In this document: positions 17,614 through 27,001 of the stretch, piece after piece
Layout of the letters: each line of letters opens with the position of its first letter
Position numbering within the stretch: position 1 is the stretch's first letter
From: Stutzerimonas stutzeri RCH2
Lineage (GTDB): Bacteria; Pseudomonadota; Gammaproteobacteria; Pseudomonadales; Pseudomonadaceae
DNA length: 64,000 bases
Direction of reading: 5' to 3'
Assembly (NCBI RefSeq): GCF_000327065.1
Contig: NC_019936.1
Span: 4,430,001-4,494,000 of the forward strand
The notes under the pieces: generated by a model
What the model was told of the DNA's origin: nothing
What the model saw: only the letters and a program-made list of their open reading frames with translations
Database searches by the model: none
Position numbers and translations under genes: made by a program

Positions 17614-20351
17614 ACACTTCCCCTGCCCCGGTCGCCGAGATCAGCGGCGTCAGCCTGCGGTACGGCAAGACCCGCGCGCTGGATGACCTCAGCCTGAGCC
17701 TGCCGGCGCGCTGCATGGTCGGCCTGATCGGCCCCGACGGGGTCGGCAAGTCGAGCCTGCTGGCGCTGATCGCCGGTGCGCGCAAGTTGCAGCAGGGCCA
17801 TGTGCAGGTGCTCGACGGCGACATGGGCGATGCCGGCCACCGCCGCGCGGTCTGCCCGCGCATCGCCTACATGCCGCAGGGGCTGGGCAAGAACCTCTAC
17901 CCCACGCTGACGGTGTTCGAGAACCTTGAGTTCTTCGGCCGGCTGTTCGGTCAGGACGCCGAAGAGCGCCACTGGCGCATCGCCGAATTGACCCGTAGCA
18001 CGGGTCTCGCGCCCTTCGTCGAGCGCCCGGCGGGTAAGCTCTCCGGCGGCATGAAGCAAAAGCTCGGCCTCTGCTGCGCGCTGATCCACGACCCCGACCT
18101 GCTGATCCTCGATGAGCCCACCACCGGCGTCGACCCGCTGTCGCGCGCGCAGTTCTGGGAACTGATCGAACGCATCCGCAGCGAGCGCCCACAGATGAGC
18201 GTGCTGGTCGCCACCGCCTATATGGACGAAGCGCAGCGCTTCGACCATCTGGTGGCGATGGACGCCGGCCGCATACTTGCCACCGGCACGCCAGCCGAGC
18301 TGCTGGCGCGCACCAACAGCGACTCGCTGGAGCAGGCCTTCATCCGCCTGCTGCCGGAAGCCAAGCGCAGCCAGCATCGTGAACTGGTCATCCCGCCGCA
18401 GCCGCACAGTGACAGCATCGCCATCGAGGCTCACGGCCTGACCATGCGTTTCGGCGATTTCGTCGCGGTGGATCAGGTCAATTTCCGCATCGCCCGCGGC
18501 GAGATATTCGGCTTCCTCGGCTCCAATGGCTGCGGCAAGACCACCACCATGAAGATGCTCACCGGCCTGCTGCCAGCCAGCGAGGGCGACGCCCTGCTGT
18601 TCGGCAAACCGGTGGACCCGCACGACATGCAGACCCGTCAGCGGGTCGGCTACATGTCCCAGGCATTCTCGCTGTACAGCGAGCTGACGGTGCGGCAGAA
18701 CCTCGACCTGCATGCACGACTGTTCCACCTGCCGGCCGAACGACGCGGGCCGCGCGTGCAGGAGATGCTCACCCGCTTCGACCTCACCGGCGATGCCGAA
18801 AGCCTGCCCAGCAGCCTGCCGCTGGGCGTGCGCCAGCGCCTGTCGCTGGCGGTGGCGGTGATCCACAACCCGGAGATCCTCATCCTCGACGAACCCACCT
18901 CGGGGGTCGATCCGGTAGCCCGCGACGGCTTCTGGGAGCTCTTGGTGCAGCTGTCGCGCGAAGACGGCGTGACCATCTTCATCTCCACCCACTTCATGAA
19001 CGAGGCGCTGCGCTGCGATCGCATCTCGCTGATGCACGCCGGGCGCGTGCTCGACAGCGACACGCCGCAGGCGCTGATGGCCAAGCGCGGCCTGCCGACG
19101 CTGGAACAGACCTTTATCGCCTACCTGGAGGAAGCTGCCGCCGCACATGCCGCCGAACAGCCAGCAGCGCCTCCTGCCGCCACGCGCAACCCGGTCCAAC
19201 CGGCCGGCAACAATGGCCGTCAGGCCCGCTTCAGCCTGCGCCGCCTGCTCAGCTACACCCGCCGCGAGGCCATGGAGCTGCGCCGCGACCCGATCCGCGC
19301 AACGCTGGCCATGCTCGGCAGCGTGCTGCTGATGTTCATCATGGGTTACGGGGTCAGTTTCGATGTGGAGAACCTGACCTACGCCGTGCTCGACCGCGAT
19401 CAGACCACCACCAGTCAGCATTACCTGCTGAACATGTCCGGCTCGCGCTACTTCATCGAGAAAGCGCCGCTGGCCAACCATGCCGAGCTCGACCAGCGCA
19501 TGCGCAGCAACGACATCAGCCTGGCGGTGGAAATCCCGCCGAACTTCGGCCGCGACCTCAAGCGCGGCGCGGTGCCGCAAGTAGCGTTCTGGATCGATGG
19601 GGCCATGCCGATGCGCGCCGACACCATCAAGGGCTACGTGCAGGGCATTCACCTGACGTATCTGCAGCAGCTGGCCCGCGAAGCAGGTGTCAATGGGCAG
19701 CTGGCGCCAGCCGACGTGGCCATCCGTTACCGCTACAACCCAGACGTGCAGAGCCTGCCGGCGATGGCGCCGGCAATGATCCCGCTACTGCTGATGATGA
19801 TCCCGGCGATGCTCACCGCCCTTGGTGTGGTGCGCGAGAAGGAGCTGGGTTCGATCACCAACTTCTATGTCACCCCGACCACCCGCCTGGAATTCCTGCT
19901 CGGCAAGCAGCTGCCCTACATCGCGCTGGGCATGTTCAATTTCGCCACCCTGGCGCTGCTGGCGGTGTTCGTCTTCGGCATCCCGATCAAGGGCAGCATT
20001 CTCACCCTCTGCCTCGGCGCGCTGCTCTACGTGACCTGCGCCACCGGCCTTGGCCTGCTGATGTCGTCGATCCTGAACAGCCAGATCGCGGCGATCTTCG
20101 GCACCACCATCGTCACCCTGCTGCCGGCCATCCAGTTCTCCGGGCTGATCCACCCGGTCTCGGCGATGGAGGGCGCTGGCGCCTTCATCGGCAAGCTCTA
20201 CCCGACCAGCCACTTCCTCATCATCAGTCGCGGGGTGTTCTCCAAGGCACTCGGACTGGCAGAGCTGTATCCCTATTTCATCCCCATGCTGCTGGCCATC
20301 CCGCTGCTGACCCTGCTCAGCGTCGCCGGTCTGCGCAAGCAGGAGAAATGA
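17610..20351 (+). CDS. rbbA: double ABC ATPase fused to ABC-2 permease, RbbA-like
   Basis: A 913-residue fusion, close to the ~911 residues of E. coli RbbA. The first ATPase (residues ~8-230) has a Walker A variant 'GPDGVGKSS', signature '[15 protein letters not shown]' and '[13 protein letters not shown]'. The second (~272-500) has 'GSNGCGKTT', a variant signature '[16 protein letters not shown]' and '[13 protein letters not shown]'. Residues ~550-910 form an ABC-2 permease with about six membrane segments and a periplasmic loop. RbbA in E. coli is reported as a ribosome-associated ATPase; here the adaptor and permease neighbours argue for an export pump, so the name denotes homology rather than proven function. 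ATGA overlap with the preceding gene. Confidence 0.88.
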   Translation: MNTSPAPVAEISGVSLRYGKTRALDDLSLSLPARCMVGLIGPDGVGKSSLLALIAGARKLQQGHVQVLDGDMGDAGHRRAVCPRIAYMPQGLGKNLYPTLTVFENLEFFGRLFGQDAEERHWRIAELTRSTGLAPFVERPAGKLSGGMKQKLGLCCALIHDPDLLILDEPTTGVDPLSRAQFWELIERIRSERPQMSVLVATAYMDEAQRFDHLVAMDAGRILATGTPAELLARTNSDSLEQAFIRLLPEAKRSQHRELVIPPQPHSDSIAIEAHGLTMRFGDFVAVDQVNFRIARGEIFGFLGSNGCGKTTTMKMLTGLLPASEGDALLFGKPVDPHDMQTRQRVGYMSQAFSLYSELTVRQNLDLHARLFHLPAERRGPRVQEMLTRFDLTGDAESLPSSLPLGVRQRLSLAVAVIHNPEILILDEPTSGVDPVARDGFWELLVQLSREDGVTIFISTHFMNEALRCDRISLMHAGRVLDSDTPQALMAKRGLPTLEQTFIAYLEEAAAAHAAEQPAAPPAATRNPVQPAGNNGRQARFSLRRLLSYTRREAMELRRDPIRATLAMLGSVLLMFIMGYGVSFDVENLTYAVLDRDQTTTSQHYLLNMSGSRYFIEKAPLANHAELDQRMRSNDISLAVEIPPNFGRDLKRGAVPQVAFWIDGAMPMRADTIKGYVQGIHLTYLQQLAREAGVNGQLAPADVAIRYRYNPDVQSLPAMAPAMIPLLLMMIPAMLTALGVVREKELGSITNFYVTPTTRLEFLLGKQLPYIALGMFNFATLALLAVFVFGIPIKGSILTLCLGALLYVTCATGLGLLMSSILNSQIAAIFGTTIVTLLPAIQFSGLIHPVSAMEGAGAFIGKLYPTSHFLIISRGVFSKALGLAELYPYFIPMLLAIPLLTLLSVAGLRKQEK

Positions 20352-20352
20352 C

Positions 20353-21480
20353 ATGGGCGGCCTGCGACGCAAACTCGGCAACATCTTCCAGCTCGGCCTC
20401 AAGGAACTGCGCAGCCTCTACCGCGACCCGGCGATGCTGGTGCTGATCATCTATTCGTTCACCCTGGCCATCTACGAAGGCGCCACGGCGATTCCCGAGG
20501 CGCCGCACCGGGCGAGCATCGCGGTGGTCGACGAGGACCGCTCGCAAGCCTCGCTGCGCATCATCAACGCCTTCCAGCTGCCCTACTTCATCGAGCCGAA
20601 AGCCATCACCCTGCAGAAGATGGACAGCGGCATGGACGACGGCCTCTACACCTTCACCCTGAACATTCCGCCGCGCTTCCAGCAGGACCTGCTCGCCGGC
20701 CGCCAGCCGACCATCCAGCTCAACGTCGATGCGACCCAGGTCAGCCAGGCCTTCACCGGCGCCGGGCACATCCAGCAGATCATCGCCAGCGAGACCGCCG
20801 AGTTCGTCCGCCGCTACCGCAGCAGCGACGCGCTGCCCGTCGAAGCGGTGGTGCGCACCGCGTTCAACCCCAACCTCAGCCGCGCCTGGTTCGGCGCAGT
20901 GAACGAGGTGATCAACCAGATCACCATGCTGGCAATCATCCTCACCGGCGCAGCGCTGATCCGCGAGCGCGAGCACGGCACCATCGAGCACCTCCTGGTG
21001 ATGCCGGTGACGCCATTCGAAATCATGGTCGGCAAGGTCTGGGCGATGGGCCTGGTAGTGCTGGCCGCAGCAGCCTTCGCCCTGCGCTTCGTCGTCGAGG
21101 GCTGGCTGAACATCCCGATCCAGGGCTCGCTGTGGCTGTTCGCCGGCGGCGCGGCGCTGCACCTGTTCGCCGCCACTTCGATGGGCATCTTCTTCGGCAC
21201 GGTTGCGCGTTCCATGCCGCAGCTGGGCCTGCTGGTGATCCTCACGCTGATCCCGCTGCAGATCCTCTCCGGTGGGGTAACGCCGCGCGAGAGCATGCCG
21301 GAGCTGGTGCAGAACATCATGCTGGTGGCACCGACCACGCATTTCGTCGAGCTGGCCCAGGCAATCCTGTTCCGCAGCGCCGGCCCATCCATCGTCTGGC
21401 CGCAACTGCTGGCGTTGGCAGTGATCGGTACGGTGTTCTTTCTTGGCGCACTGTCGCGACTGCGTGTGTCGCTGCGTTAG
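20353..21480 (+). CDS. ABC-2 family permease (YhhJ-like)
   Basis: A 375-residue membrane protein: first helix at residues ~22-42, a large periplasmic loop ('APHRASIAVVDEDRSQASLRI' to about residue 190), then five helices and the ABC-2 motif 'GAALIREREHGTIEHLLVMPVTPFEIMVGK' (~residues 198-228). This layout equals the permease half of the preceding RbbA-like protein, so the two probably pair as a heterodimeric pore. It starts one base after the rbbA-like stop with its ribosome site (AGGAGAA) inside that gene. A hairpin with a T run follows 104 bases later and probably ends the operon. Substrate unknown. Confidence 0.9.
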   Translation: MGGLRRKLGNIFQLGLKELRSLYRDPAMLVLIIYSFTLAIYEGATAIPEAPHRASIAVVDEDRSQASLRIINAFQLPYFIEPKAITLQKMDSGMDDGLYTFTLNIPPRFQQDLLAGRQPTIQLNVDATQVSQAFTGAGHIQQIIASETAEFVRRYRSSDALPVEAVVRTAFNPNLSRAWFGAVNEVINQITMLAIILTGAALIREREHGTIEHLLVMPVTPFEIMVGKVWAMGLVVLAAAAFALRFVVEGWLNIPIQGSLWLFAGGAALHLFAATSMGIFFGTVARSMPQLGLLVILTLIPLQILSGGVTPRESMPELVQNIMLVAPTTHFVELAQAILFRSAGPSIVWPQLLALAVIGTVFFLGALSRLRVSLR

Positions 21481-21558
21481 TGCCAGGCACATCAGTAGCC
21501 GAACCAGCCTCTCTGCTTCCGAGCCTTAAGCCTCACGCCAGCGTGCTGTACTTATGTC

Positions 21559-21576
21559 GGTAACCAAACGGTTACC
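21559..21576. promoter_or_regulatory. palindrome GGTAACC-AAAC-GGTTACC
   Basis: Seven-base perfect arms (21559-21565, 21570-21576) around AAAC, in the region between the efflux operon and rmlB. With one extra G the arms extend to TCG/CGA outside. It may be an operator, or fold together with the adjacent terminator. No known consensus is recognised. Confidence 0.35.
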
Positions 21577-21583
21577 CGATACC

Positions 21584-21605
21584 CCCGAAGCGCTCGGGAA
21601 TTTTT
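21584..21605 (+). terminator. probable rho-independent terminator after the rbbA-type operon
   Basis: Stem CCCGA (21584-21588) / TCGGG (21594-21598), loop AGCGC, followed by AATTTTT. It lies 104 bases after the permease stop and 77 before rmlB. The stem is short (5 bp, possibly 6), so the efficiency is uncertain. Confidence 0.55.
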
Positions 21606-21681
21606 GCATCGACGGCCGGTCTATCGTGCCGACATGCTAAGAGCCTGATGCTCGACAGCGCGCCAAGGAAGCCTCATCACT

Positions 21682-22752
21682 ATGCGCATTCTCGTAACTG
21701 GCGGTGCCGGATTCATCGGCTCCGCACTGATCCGTCACCTCATCCTCGATACCGAGCACAGCGTGCTCAACCTGGACAAACTGACCTATGCCGGCAACCT
21801 GGAGTCGCTGGCATCCGTGGAAGACAACCCGCGCTATCAGTTCCTCCAGGCCGACATCGCCGATCGTGAGCGGGTCAGCGAGGCGCTGCTGGAGTTCCAG
21901 CCGGACGCCATCATGCATCTGGCCGCCGAGTCCCACGTCGACCGCTCCATCGACGGCCCGGCCGAGTTCATCCAGACCAACATCGTCGGCACCTATCAGC
22001 TGCTCGAGGCGACCCGCGCCTACTGGCAGAGCCTGCCGGCCGAGCGCCGCGAGGCGTTCCGCTTCCACCACATTTCCACCGACGAGGTGTACGGCGACCT
22101 GCACGGCGTCGATGACCTGTTCACCGAGACCACGCCCTACGCGCCCAGCTCGCCCTATTCGGCCAGCAAGGCCTCGTCGGATCACCTGGTCCGCGCCTGG
22201 CAGCGTACCTACGGCCTGCCGGTGCTGATCACCAACTGCTCGAACAACTACGGGCCGTTCCACTTCCCCGAGAAGCTGATCCCGCTGGTGATTCTCAACG
22301 CGCTGGATGGCAAGCCGCTGCCGGTCTATGGCGACGGCTCGCAGATCCGCGACTGGCTGTTCGTCGAGGACCATGCCCGTGCGCTGTTCAAGGTAGTCAG
22401 CGAAGGGGTGGTCGGTGAGACCTACAACATCGGCGGCCACAACGAGCAGAAGAACATCGAGGTGGTGCGTGGTATCTGCGCGCTGCTGGAAGAGCTGGCA
22501 CCGAGCAAGCCGGCCGGCCTGGCCCGCTATGAAGACCTGATCACTTTCGTCAAGGATCGCCCGGGCCACGACCTGCGCTACGCCATCGACGCCAGCAAGA
22601 TCGAGCGTGAGCTCGGCTGGGTGCCGCAGGAAACCTTCCAGACCGGCCTGCGCAAGACCGTGCAGTGGTATCTGGACAACCTCGAATGGTGTCGTCGCGT
22701 TCAGGACGGCAGCTATCAACGCGAGCGCCTAGGCGCACTGGAGAACGCATGA
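21682..22752 (+). CDS. rmlB: dTDP-glucose 4,6-dehydratase
   Basis: Second step of dTDP-L-rhamnose synthesis: dTDP-glucose to dTDP-4-keto-6-deoxyglucose, NAD-dependent, cytosolic. The 356-residue length is standard. Visible are the Rossmann motif '[13 protein letters not shown]' at the N-terminus, '[24 protein letters not shown]', the catalytic 'STDEVYGDL', the '[15 protein letters not shown]' Tyr-Lys pair, and '[19 protein letters not shown]'. The AAGGAAG ribosome site precedes ATG 21682. The stop overlaps rmlA (ATGA), and all four rml genes are chained by such overlaps. The sugar is destined for LPS core/O-antigen and possibly rhamnolipid-like products. Confidence 0.97.
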   Translation: MRILVTGGAGFIGSALIRHLILDTEHSVLNLDKLTYAGNLESLASVEDNPRYQFLQADIADRERVSEALLEFQPDAIMHLAAESHVDRSIDGPAEFIQTNIVGTYQLLEATRAYWQSLPAERREAFRFHHISTDEVYGDLHGVDDLFTETTPYAPSSPYSASKASSDHLVRAWQRTYGLPVLITNCSNNYGPFHFPEKLIPLVILNALDGKPLPVYGDGSQIRDWLFVEDHARALFKVVSEGVVGETYNIGGHNEQKNIEVVRGICALLEELAPSKPAGLARYEDLITFVKDRPGHDLRYAIDASKIERELGWVPQETFQTGLRKTVQWYLDNLEWCRRVQDGSYQRERLGALENA

Positions 22753-23621
22753 AAGGAATCATCCTCGCCGGAGGCTCCGGCACCCGTCTGCACCCCATCA
22801 CCCTTGGCGTATCCAAGCAGCTGCTGCCGATCTACGACAAGCCGATGGCCTACTACCCGATTTCGGTGCTGATGCTTGCGGGCATCCGCGACATCCTGGT
22901 CATTTCCACGCCGCAGGACCTGCCGCAGTACAAGAATCTGCTCGGTGATGGCAGCCAGTTCGGCGTCAATTTCAGCTATGCCGAACAGCCCTCGCCGGAC
23001 GGCCTGGCCCAGGCTTTCCTGATCGGTGAAGAGTTCATCGGCGACGATTCGGTGTGCCTGATCCTCGGCGACAACATCTTCCACGGCCAGCACTTCACCG
23101 AGAAGCTGCAGCGCGCCGCGGCCCAGCCGAGCGGCGCCACCGTGTTCGGCTACTGGGTCAAGGACCCGGAGCGCTTCGGCGTGATCGACTTCGACGAGAG
23201 CGGCAAAGCGCTGTCCATCGAAGAGAAGCCGAAGAAGCCCAAGTCCAGCTATGCGGTGACCGGTCTGTACTTCTACGACAACGACGTGATCGAGATCGCC
23301 AAGTCGATCAAGCCATCGCCACGCGGCGAGTTGGAGATCACCGACGTCAACATGGCCTACCTCGAGCGTGGTGACCTCAATGTCGAACGCTTCGGCCGTG
23401 GCTTCGCCTGGCTGGATACCGGCACCCACGACAGCCTGCTGGAGGCCTCGCAGTACGTGCAGACCATCGAGCACCGCCAGGGCCTGAAAGTCGCCTGCCT
23501 GGAAGAAATCGCCTACCAGAACAAGTGGATCGATCGCGAGCAGCTACTGCGCCGCGCCGATGCGCTGGGCAAGACCGGCTACGGCCAGTACCTGTTCAAG
23601 CTGGCGGGTGAAGACGCATGA
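22749..23621 (+). CDS. rmlA: glucose-1-phosphate thymidylyltransferase
   Basis: First step of dTDP-L-rhamnose synthesis: glucose-1-phosphate plus dTTP to dTDP-glucose. The 290-residue protein opens with the nucleotidyltransferase signature '[19 protein letters not shown]' and has '[18 protein letters not shown]', 'LGDNIFHG', '[34 protein letters not shown]' and '[16 protein letters not shown]', the full set for RmlA. ATG 22749 overlaps the rmlB stop. RmlA enzymes are feedback-inhibited by dTDP-rhamnose as a family property; nothing here suggests loss of this. Confidence 0.97.
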   Translation: MKGIILAGGSGTRLHPITLGVSKQLLPIYDKPMAYYPISVLMLAGIRDILVISTPQDLPQYKNLLGDGSQFGVNFSYAEQPSPDGLAQAFLIGEEFIGDDSVCLILGDNIFHGQHFTEKLQRAAAQPSGATVFGYWVKDPERFGVIDFDESGKALSIEEKPKKPKSSYAVTGLYFYDNDVIEIAKSIKPSPRGELEITDVNMAYLERGDLNVERFGRGFAWLDTGTHDSLLEASQYVQTIEHRQGLKVACLEEIAYQNKWIDREQLLRRADALGKTGYGQYLFKLAGEDA

Positions 23622-24163
23622 AGGTCGTCGAAACCAGCATTCCCGACGTACTGATCATCGAGCCCAAGGTCTTCGGCGACGAACGCGGTTTCTTCTACGA
23701 GAGCTTCAACGCGGCCGCTTTCGAAGCGGCCACGGGGCTCAAGCGTCAGTTCGTCCAGGACAACCACTCCAAGTCCCAGCGCGGCGTGCTGCGTGGCCTG
23801 CACTACCAGATCCAGCAGCCGCAGGGAAAACTGGTGCGCGTGGTGGCCGGCGAGGTATTCGACGTCGCTGTCGACCTGCGCAAGAGTTCGCCAAGCTTCG
23901 GCCGCTGGTTCGGCACCCACCTGAGTGCACAGAACCAGCGCCAGCTGTGGATTCCCGAAGGCTTCGCGCATGGTTTCGTGGTGCTCAGCGAAAGCGCTGA
24001 GTTCCTCTACAAGACCACCGACTACTACGCGCCGGAGCACGAGCGCAGCCTGTTGTGGAACGATCCGGCGCTCGGCATCGAATGGCCGTTCGACGAGTCG
24101 CCACAGCTGTCCGCCAAGGACCAGGCTGGCAAGCGCCTCAGCGATGCGGAGCTGTTTCCATGA
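23618..24163 (+). CDS. rmlC: dTDP-4-dehydrorhamnose 3,5-epimerase
   Basis: Third step of dTDP-L-rhamnose synthesis, a double epimerisation in a cupin-fold dimer. The 181-residue length is typical. Recognisable are '[11 protein letters not shown]', '[31 protein letters not shown]' (the His in R-G-L-H-Y is the catalytic base) and '[36 protein letters not shown]' (contains the catalytic-region Tyr). Start ATG 23618 overlaps the rmlA stop and its own stop overlaps rmlD. Confidence 0.97.
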   Translation: MKVVETSIPDVLIIEPKVFGDERGFFYESFNAAAFEAATGLKRQFVQDNHSKSQRGVLRGLHYQIQQPQGKLVRVVAGEVFDVAVDLRKSSPSFGRWFGTHLSAQNQRQLWIPEGFAHGFVVLSESAEFLYKTTDYYAPEHERSLLWNDPALGIEWPFDESPQLSAKDQAGKRLSDAELFP

Positions 24164-25068
24164 AGATCCTGATCACCGGCAGCCAGGGGCAGCTTGCCCG
24201 CGAGCTGCAGTTGGAGCTGGCGGGCAAGCTGCTGGCCCTTGGGCACAACGCCCTGAACCTCGCCGATCCGGAGCAGATCCGCGAGCAGGTGCGTCTGGTG
24301 CGGCCGGACCTGATCATCAATGCCGCGGCCTATACGGCCGTGGACCCGGCAGAAACCCACCGTGAGCAGGCCTTCGCAGTCAATGCACGCGGACCGCAAG
24401 TGCTGGCCGAAGAAGCCGCACGTCTGGGCGTGCCGCTGATTCACTACTCCACCGACTACGTGTTCGACGGCCGCAAGGGCGAACCCTACACCGAAGCGGA
24501 CGTGCCGCAGCCGCTGAGCGTATACGGCGCCAGCAAGCTGGCCGGAGAACAGGCGATTCAGGCGGTCGGAGGGGAATACCTGATCCTGCGGACCAGCTGG
24601 GTCTATTCACAGCACGGCAAGAATTTCCTGCTGACCATGCAGCGTCTGCTGCAGGAGCGTGATGCGCTATCGGTGGTCAGCGACGAGATCGGCGCACCGA
24701 CCTGGGCGGCGACCATCGCCCGCACCACCGCGGAAATGGTGCGCAAGCGCAGCGCTGGCGAAGCCGGGCCGAGTGGCCTTTACCACCTCACCGCGGGCGG
24801 CGAAACCTCTTGGTATGGCTTCGCCTGCAGCATCGCCGAGCACCTGCGCCAGCAGGGCCGCTTGCGCGCCGAGATCACCCCGATCCTGTCCAAGGATTAC
24901 CCCACCGCTGCGCAGCGCCCGCTCAATTCGCGGCTCAATTGCGCACGACTGCAGCAGGACTGGGGCATCCGTCTGCCGGACTGGGAAACCGCTCTGCATG
25001 AATGCCTTGTTCAGAGCGATGAGCAGGCTGTCGCCAGCGCGCCGCGGACCGCCACAGTCGGCCGCTGA
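24160..25068 (+). CDS. rmlD: dTDP-4-dehydrorhamnose reductase
   Basis: Last step of dTDP-L-rhamnose synthesis: NAD(P)H reduction of dTDP-4-keto-L-rhamnose. The 302-residue protein has the nucleotide-binding start 'ILITGSQGQLARELQLEL', 'INAAAYTAVDPAETHREQAFAVNARGP', 'HYSTDYVFDG' and the catalytic 'SVYGASKLAGEQAI'. The gene closes the rml operon; here the order is B-A-C-D, whereas I recall B-D-A-C in P. aeruginosa. A 127-base gap with no clear terminator leads to dctB. Confidence 0.96.
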   Translation: MKILITGSQGQLARELQLELAGKLLALGHNALNLADPEQIREQVRLVRPDLIINAAAYTAVDPAETHREQAFAVNARGPQVLAEEAARLGVPLIHYSTDYVFDGRKGEPYTEADVPQPLSVYGASKLAGEQAIQAVGGEYLILRTSWVYSQHGKNFLLTMQRLLQERDALSVVSDEIGAPTWAATIARTTAEMVRKRSAGEAGPSGLYHLTAGGETSWYGFACSIAEHLRQQGRLRAEITPILSKDYPTAAQRPLNSRLNCARLQQDWGIRLPDWETALHECLVQSDEQAVASAPRTATVGR

Positions 25069-25195
25069 GCTGGCCGGCAGTGGCTGCGTCCTGGCCACTC
25101 CAAACCAGAGGTTCCGCCTGACCGGCCAGCGCTATCGACGCTGAACGCCGGTACGCTCTGCGTGCATAATGCGCCGGACATCCAGGCGCCCACGC

Positions 25196-27001
25196 ATGAC
25201 CGCACTGCAACCTCACCGTCGCCCTCGCTGGCGCAACCTCGCCCTTCTGGCCTTGCTGCTGGCGCCTCTGCTCTGGCCGCTGCAGCAACTCGCCGAGCGT
25301 TATTACCGCAACGAGCTGACCGAACAGAACCGCCAGACCCTGGATCTGTACGTTGCCAACCTGCTCGGCACACTGAATCGCTATGAAGTGCTGCCGCGCA
25401 TCCTCGGCGACTTGCCGGCCCTGCGCGCCGTGCTGCAGCAGGACTCGCCCCAGGTGCGCGACAACGCCAACCGGCTGCTTAAGCGCCTGCGCAACCAGAC
25501 CGGTGCCGATGTGATCTACCTCATGGGAACCGACGGCAACACCCTCGCCGCTTCCAACTGGGACGAGGAAGACAGTTTCGTCGATCGCAATTTCGCCTTC
25601 CGCCCCTACTTCCGCCAGGCCATGGAAGGGCGCCTCGGCCGCTTCTTTGGCCTCGGCACCACCTCCGGCAAGCGCGGCTACTACTTCGGCGCGGCGGTAC
25701 GCGATGGCGACCAGGTGCTCGGTGTGCTGGTGGTCAAGGTCGATCTCGACCACACCGAGACGCTCTGGGGCAGCACGCCCGAGCAGCTGCTGGTGACCGA
25801 CAACTTCGGTGTGGTGATCCTCACCTCGCGTCCGGAATGGCGATTTCGCGCGACCCGCGGGCTGGGCGTCGACGAACGCGAGCAGATCGCCTTCGATCAG
25901 CCCTATCCCACCCTGTACCCACAGGACCTGACCCTGAACATCGATGCCTGGCTGATCCAGAGCCGCGAGCTCAAGGAAACCGGCTGGACGGTACGCATCC
26001 TAGCCCCGGTCAACCTGGTCGAGCGCCCGGTACGCACCGTGGTCGCCATCGGTGCCGCGACGCTGCTGGCGCTGCTGCTCTGGCTCGGCCTGCTGATGCA
26101 GCGCCGCCGGCATTTCCTCGAACGGCTGGCGCTGGATGCCCAGGCGCGCCAGCAGCTGGAACAGCGCGTGCTGGAACGCACCCGTGACCTGGAGGCGCTG
26201 AACAGCCGGCTCAAGGTCGAGGTGCTCGAGCGCGAGCAGGCCCAGCAGGAACTGGTCCGCGCGCAGGACGAGCTGCTGCAGGCCGGCAAGCTGTCGGCGC
26301 TGGGCACCATGTCGGCGAGCATCAGCCACGAACTCAACCAACCGCTGGCGGCGATCCGCAGCTATGCCGATAACGCCGGGGTGCTGCTCGACCACCAGCG
26401 CAACGCCGAAGCACGCGACAACCTGCGACTGATCAGCGAACTGACCGCGCGCATGGCCTCGATCATCGCCCACCTGCGCGCCTTTGCCCGCCGTGATCAG
26501 CATGCGCCGGAGCGGGTGGCGCTGCAGCCGGCGCTGGATGATGCCCTCGCGCTGCTGGCCAAGCGTCGGCAGGCCATGGGCGTCGAGCTGATCCGCGATC
26601 TGCCGGAGGCGACGCTGTGGGTGCAGGCTGGCGAAACCCGGCTGCGGCAGATTCTCGCCAACCTGCTGGCCAACGCCCTCGACGCACTGACCGAGCGACC
26701 ACCGCCGCGGCGCATCTGGCTGCGCGCCGAACAGCAGGGCGACGGCGTGCTGCTCAGCCTGCGCGACAACGGCCCCGGCTTCAGCGATGAAGCTCTGCAG
26801 CGCGCTCGCGAACCGTTCTTCACCACCAAGACCAGCGCCCAGGGCCTGGGATTGGGTCTGGCGATCTGCGATACCCTCACCCGCGCCCTTGGCGGCGAGC
26901 TGCGCATGAGCAACCATCCCGAGGGCGGCGCACAGCTTAGCCTGTTTCTGCGCAGTGCCGAGCCGGGCATCGCCTTCCCCACCGAGGACCATTTCCAATG
27001 A
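25196..27001 (+). CDS. dctB: C4-dicarboxylate sensor histidine kinase DctB
   Basis: Membrane sensor of succinate, fumarate and malate, phosphorylating DctD. The 601-residue protein has an N-terminal helix (about 15-33), a periplasmic double-Cache region (about 40-290; 'LYVANLLGTLNRYEVLPRILGDLPALRAVLQ', 'RNFAFRPYFRQAMEGRLGRFFGLG'), a second helix (~280-300), a coiled linker ('RQQLEQRVLERTRDLEALNSRL') and the kinase core with H378 in 'SISHELNQPLAAIRSYA', N-box 'ILANLLANALDAL', and 'DNGPGFSDE'/'GLGLGLAICDTL'. I chose ATG 25196; an in-frame ATG at 25169 would add nine Arg-rich residues and has no better ribosome site. The stop overlaps dctD. Confidence 0.94.
   Translation: MTALQPHRRPRWRNLALLALLLAPLLWPLQQLAERYYRNELTEQNRQTLDLYVANLLGTLNRYEVLPRILGDLPALRAVLQQDSPQVRDNANRLLKRLRNQTGADVIYLMGTDGNTLAASNWDEEDSFVDRNFAFRPYFRQAMEGRLGRFFGLGTTSGKRGYYFGAAVRDGDQVLGVLVVKVDLDHTETLWGSTPEQLLVTDNFGVVILTSRPEWRFRATRGLGVDEREQIAFDQPYPTLYPQDLTLNIDAWLIQSRELKETGWTVRILAPVNLVERPVRTVVAIGAATLLALLLWLGLLMQRRRHFLERLALDAQARQQLEQRVLERTRDLEALNSRLKVEVLEREQAQQELVRAQDELLQAGKLSALGTMSASISHELNQPLAAIRSYADNAGVLLDHQRNAEARDNLRLISELTARMASIIAHLRAFARRDQHAPERVALQPALDDALALLAKRRQAMGVELIRDLPEATLWVQAGETRLRQILANLLANALDALTERPPPRRIWLRAEQQGDGVLLSLRDNGPGFSDEALQRAREPFFTTKTSAQGLGLGLAICDTLTRALGGELRMSNHPEGGAQLSLFLRSAEPGIAFPTEDHFQ

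Noticed and set aside
17550..19652. 700-codon open frame on the minus strand opposite the RbbA-like gene
   Set aside because: It mirrors the third-codon-position GC bias of the real gene, has no ribosome site or recognisable domain, and is Ala/Arg/Gly/His-rich.
25069..25130. GCTGGCCGG/CCGGCCAGC inverted repeat after rmlD
   Set aside because: Arms are 44 bases apart, GC-only and without a T run; likely chance in DNA of this composition.
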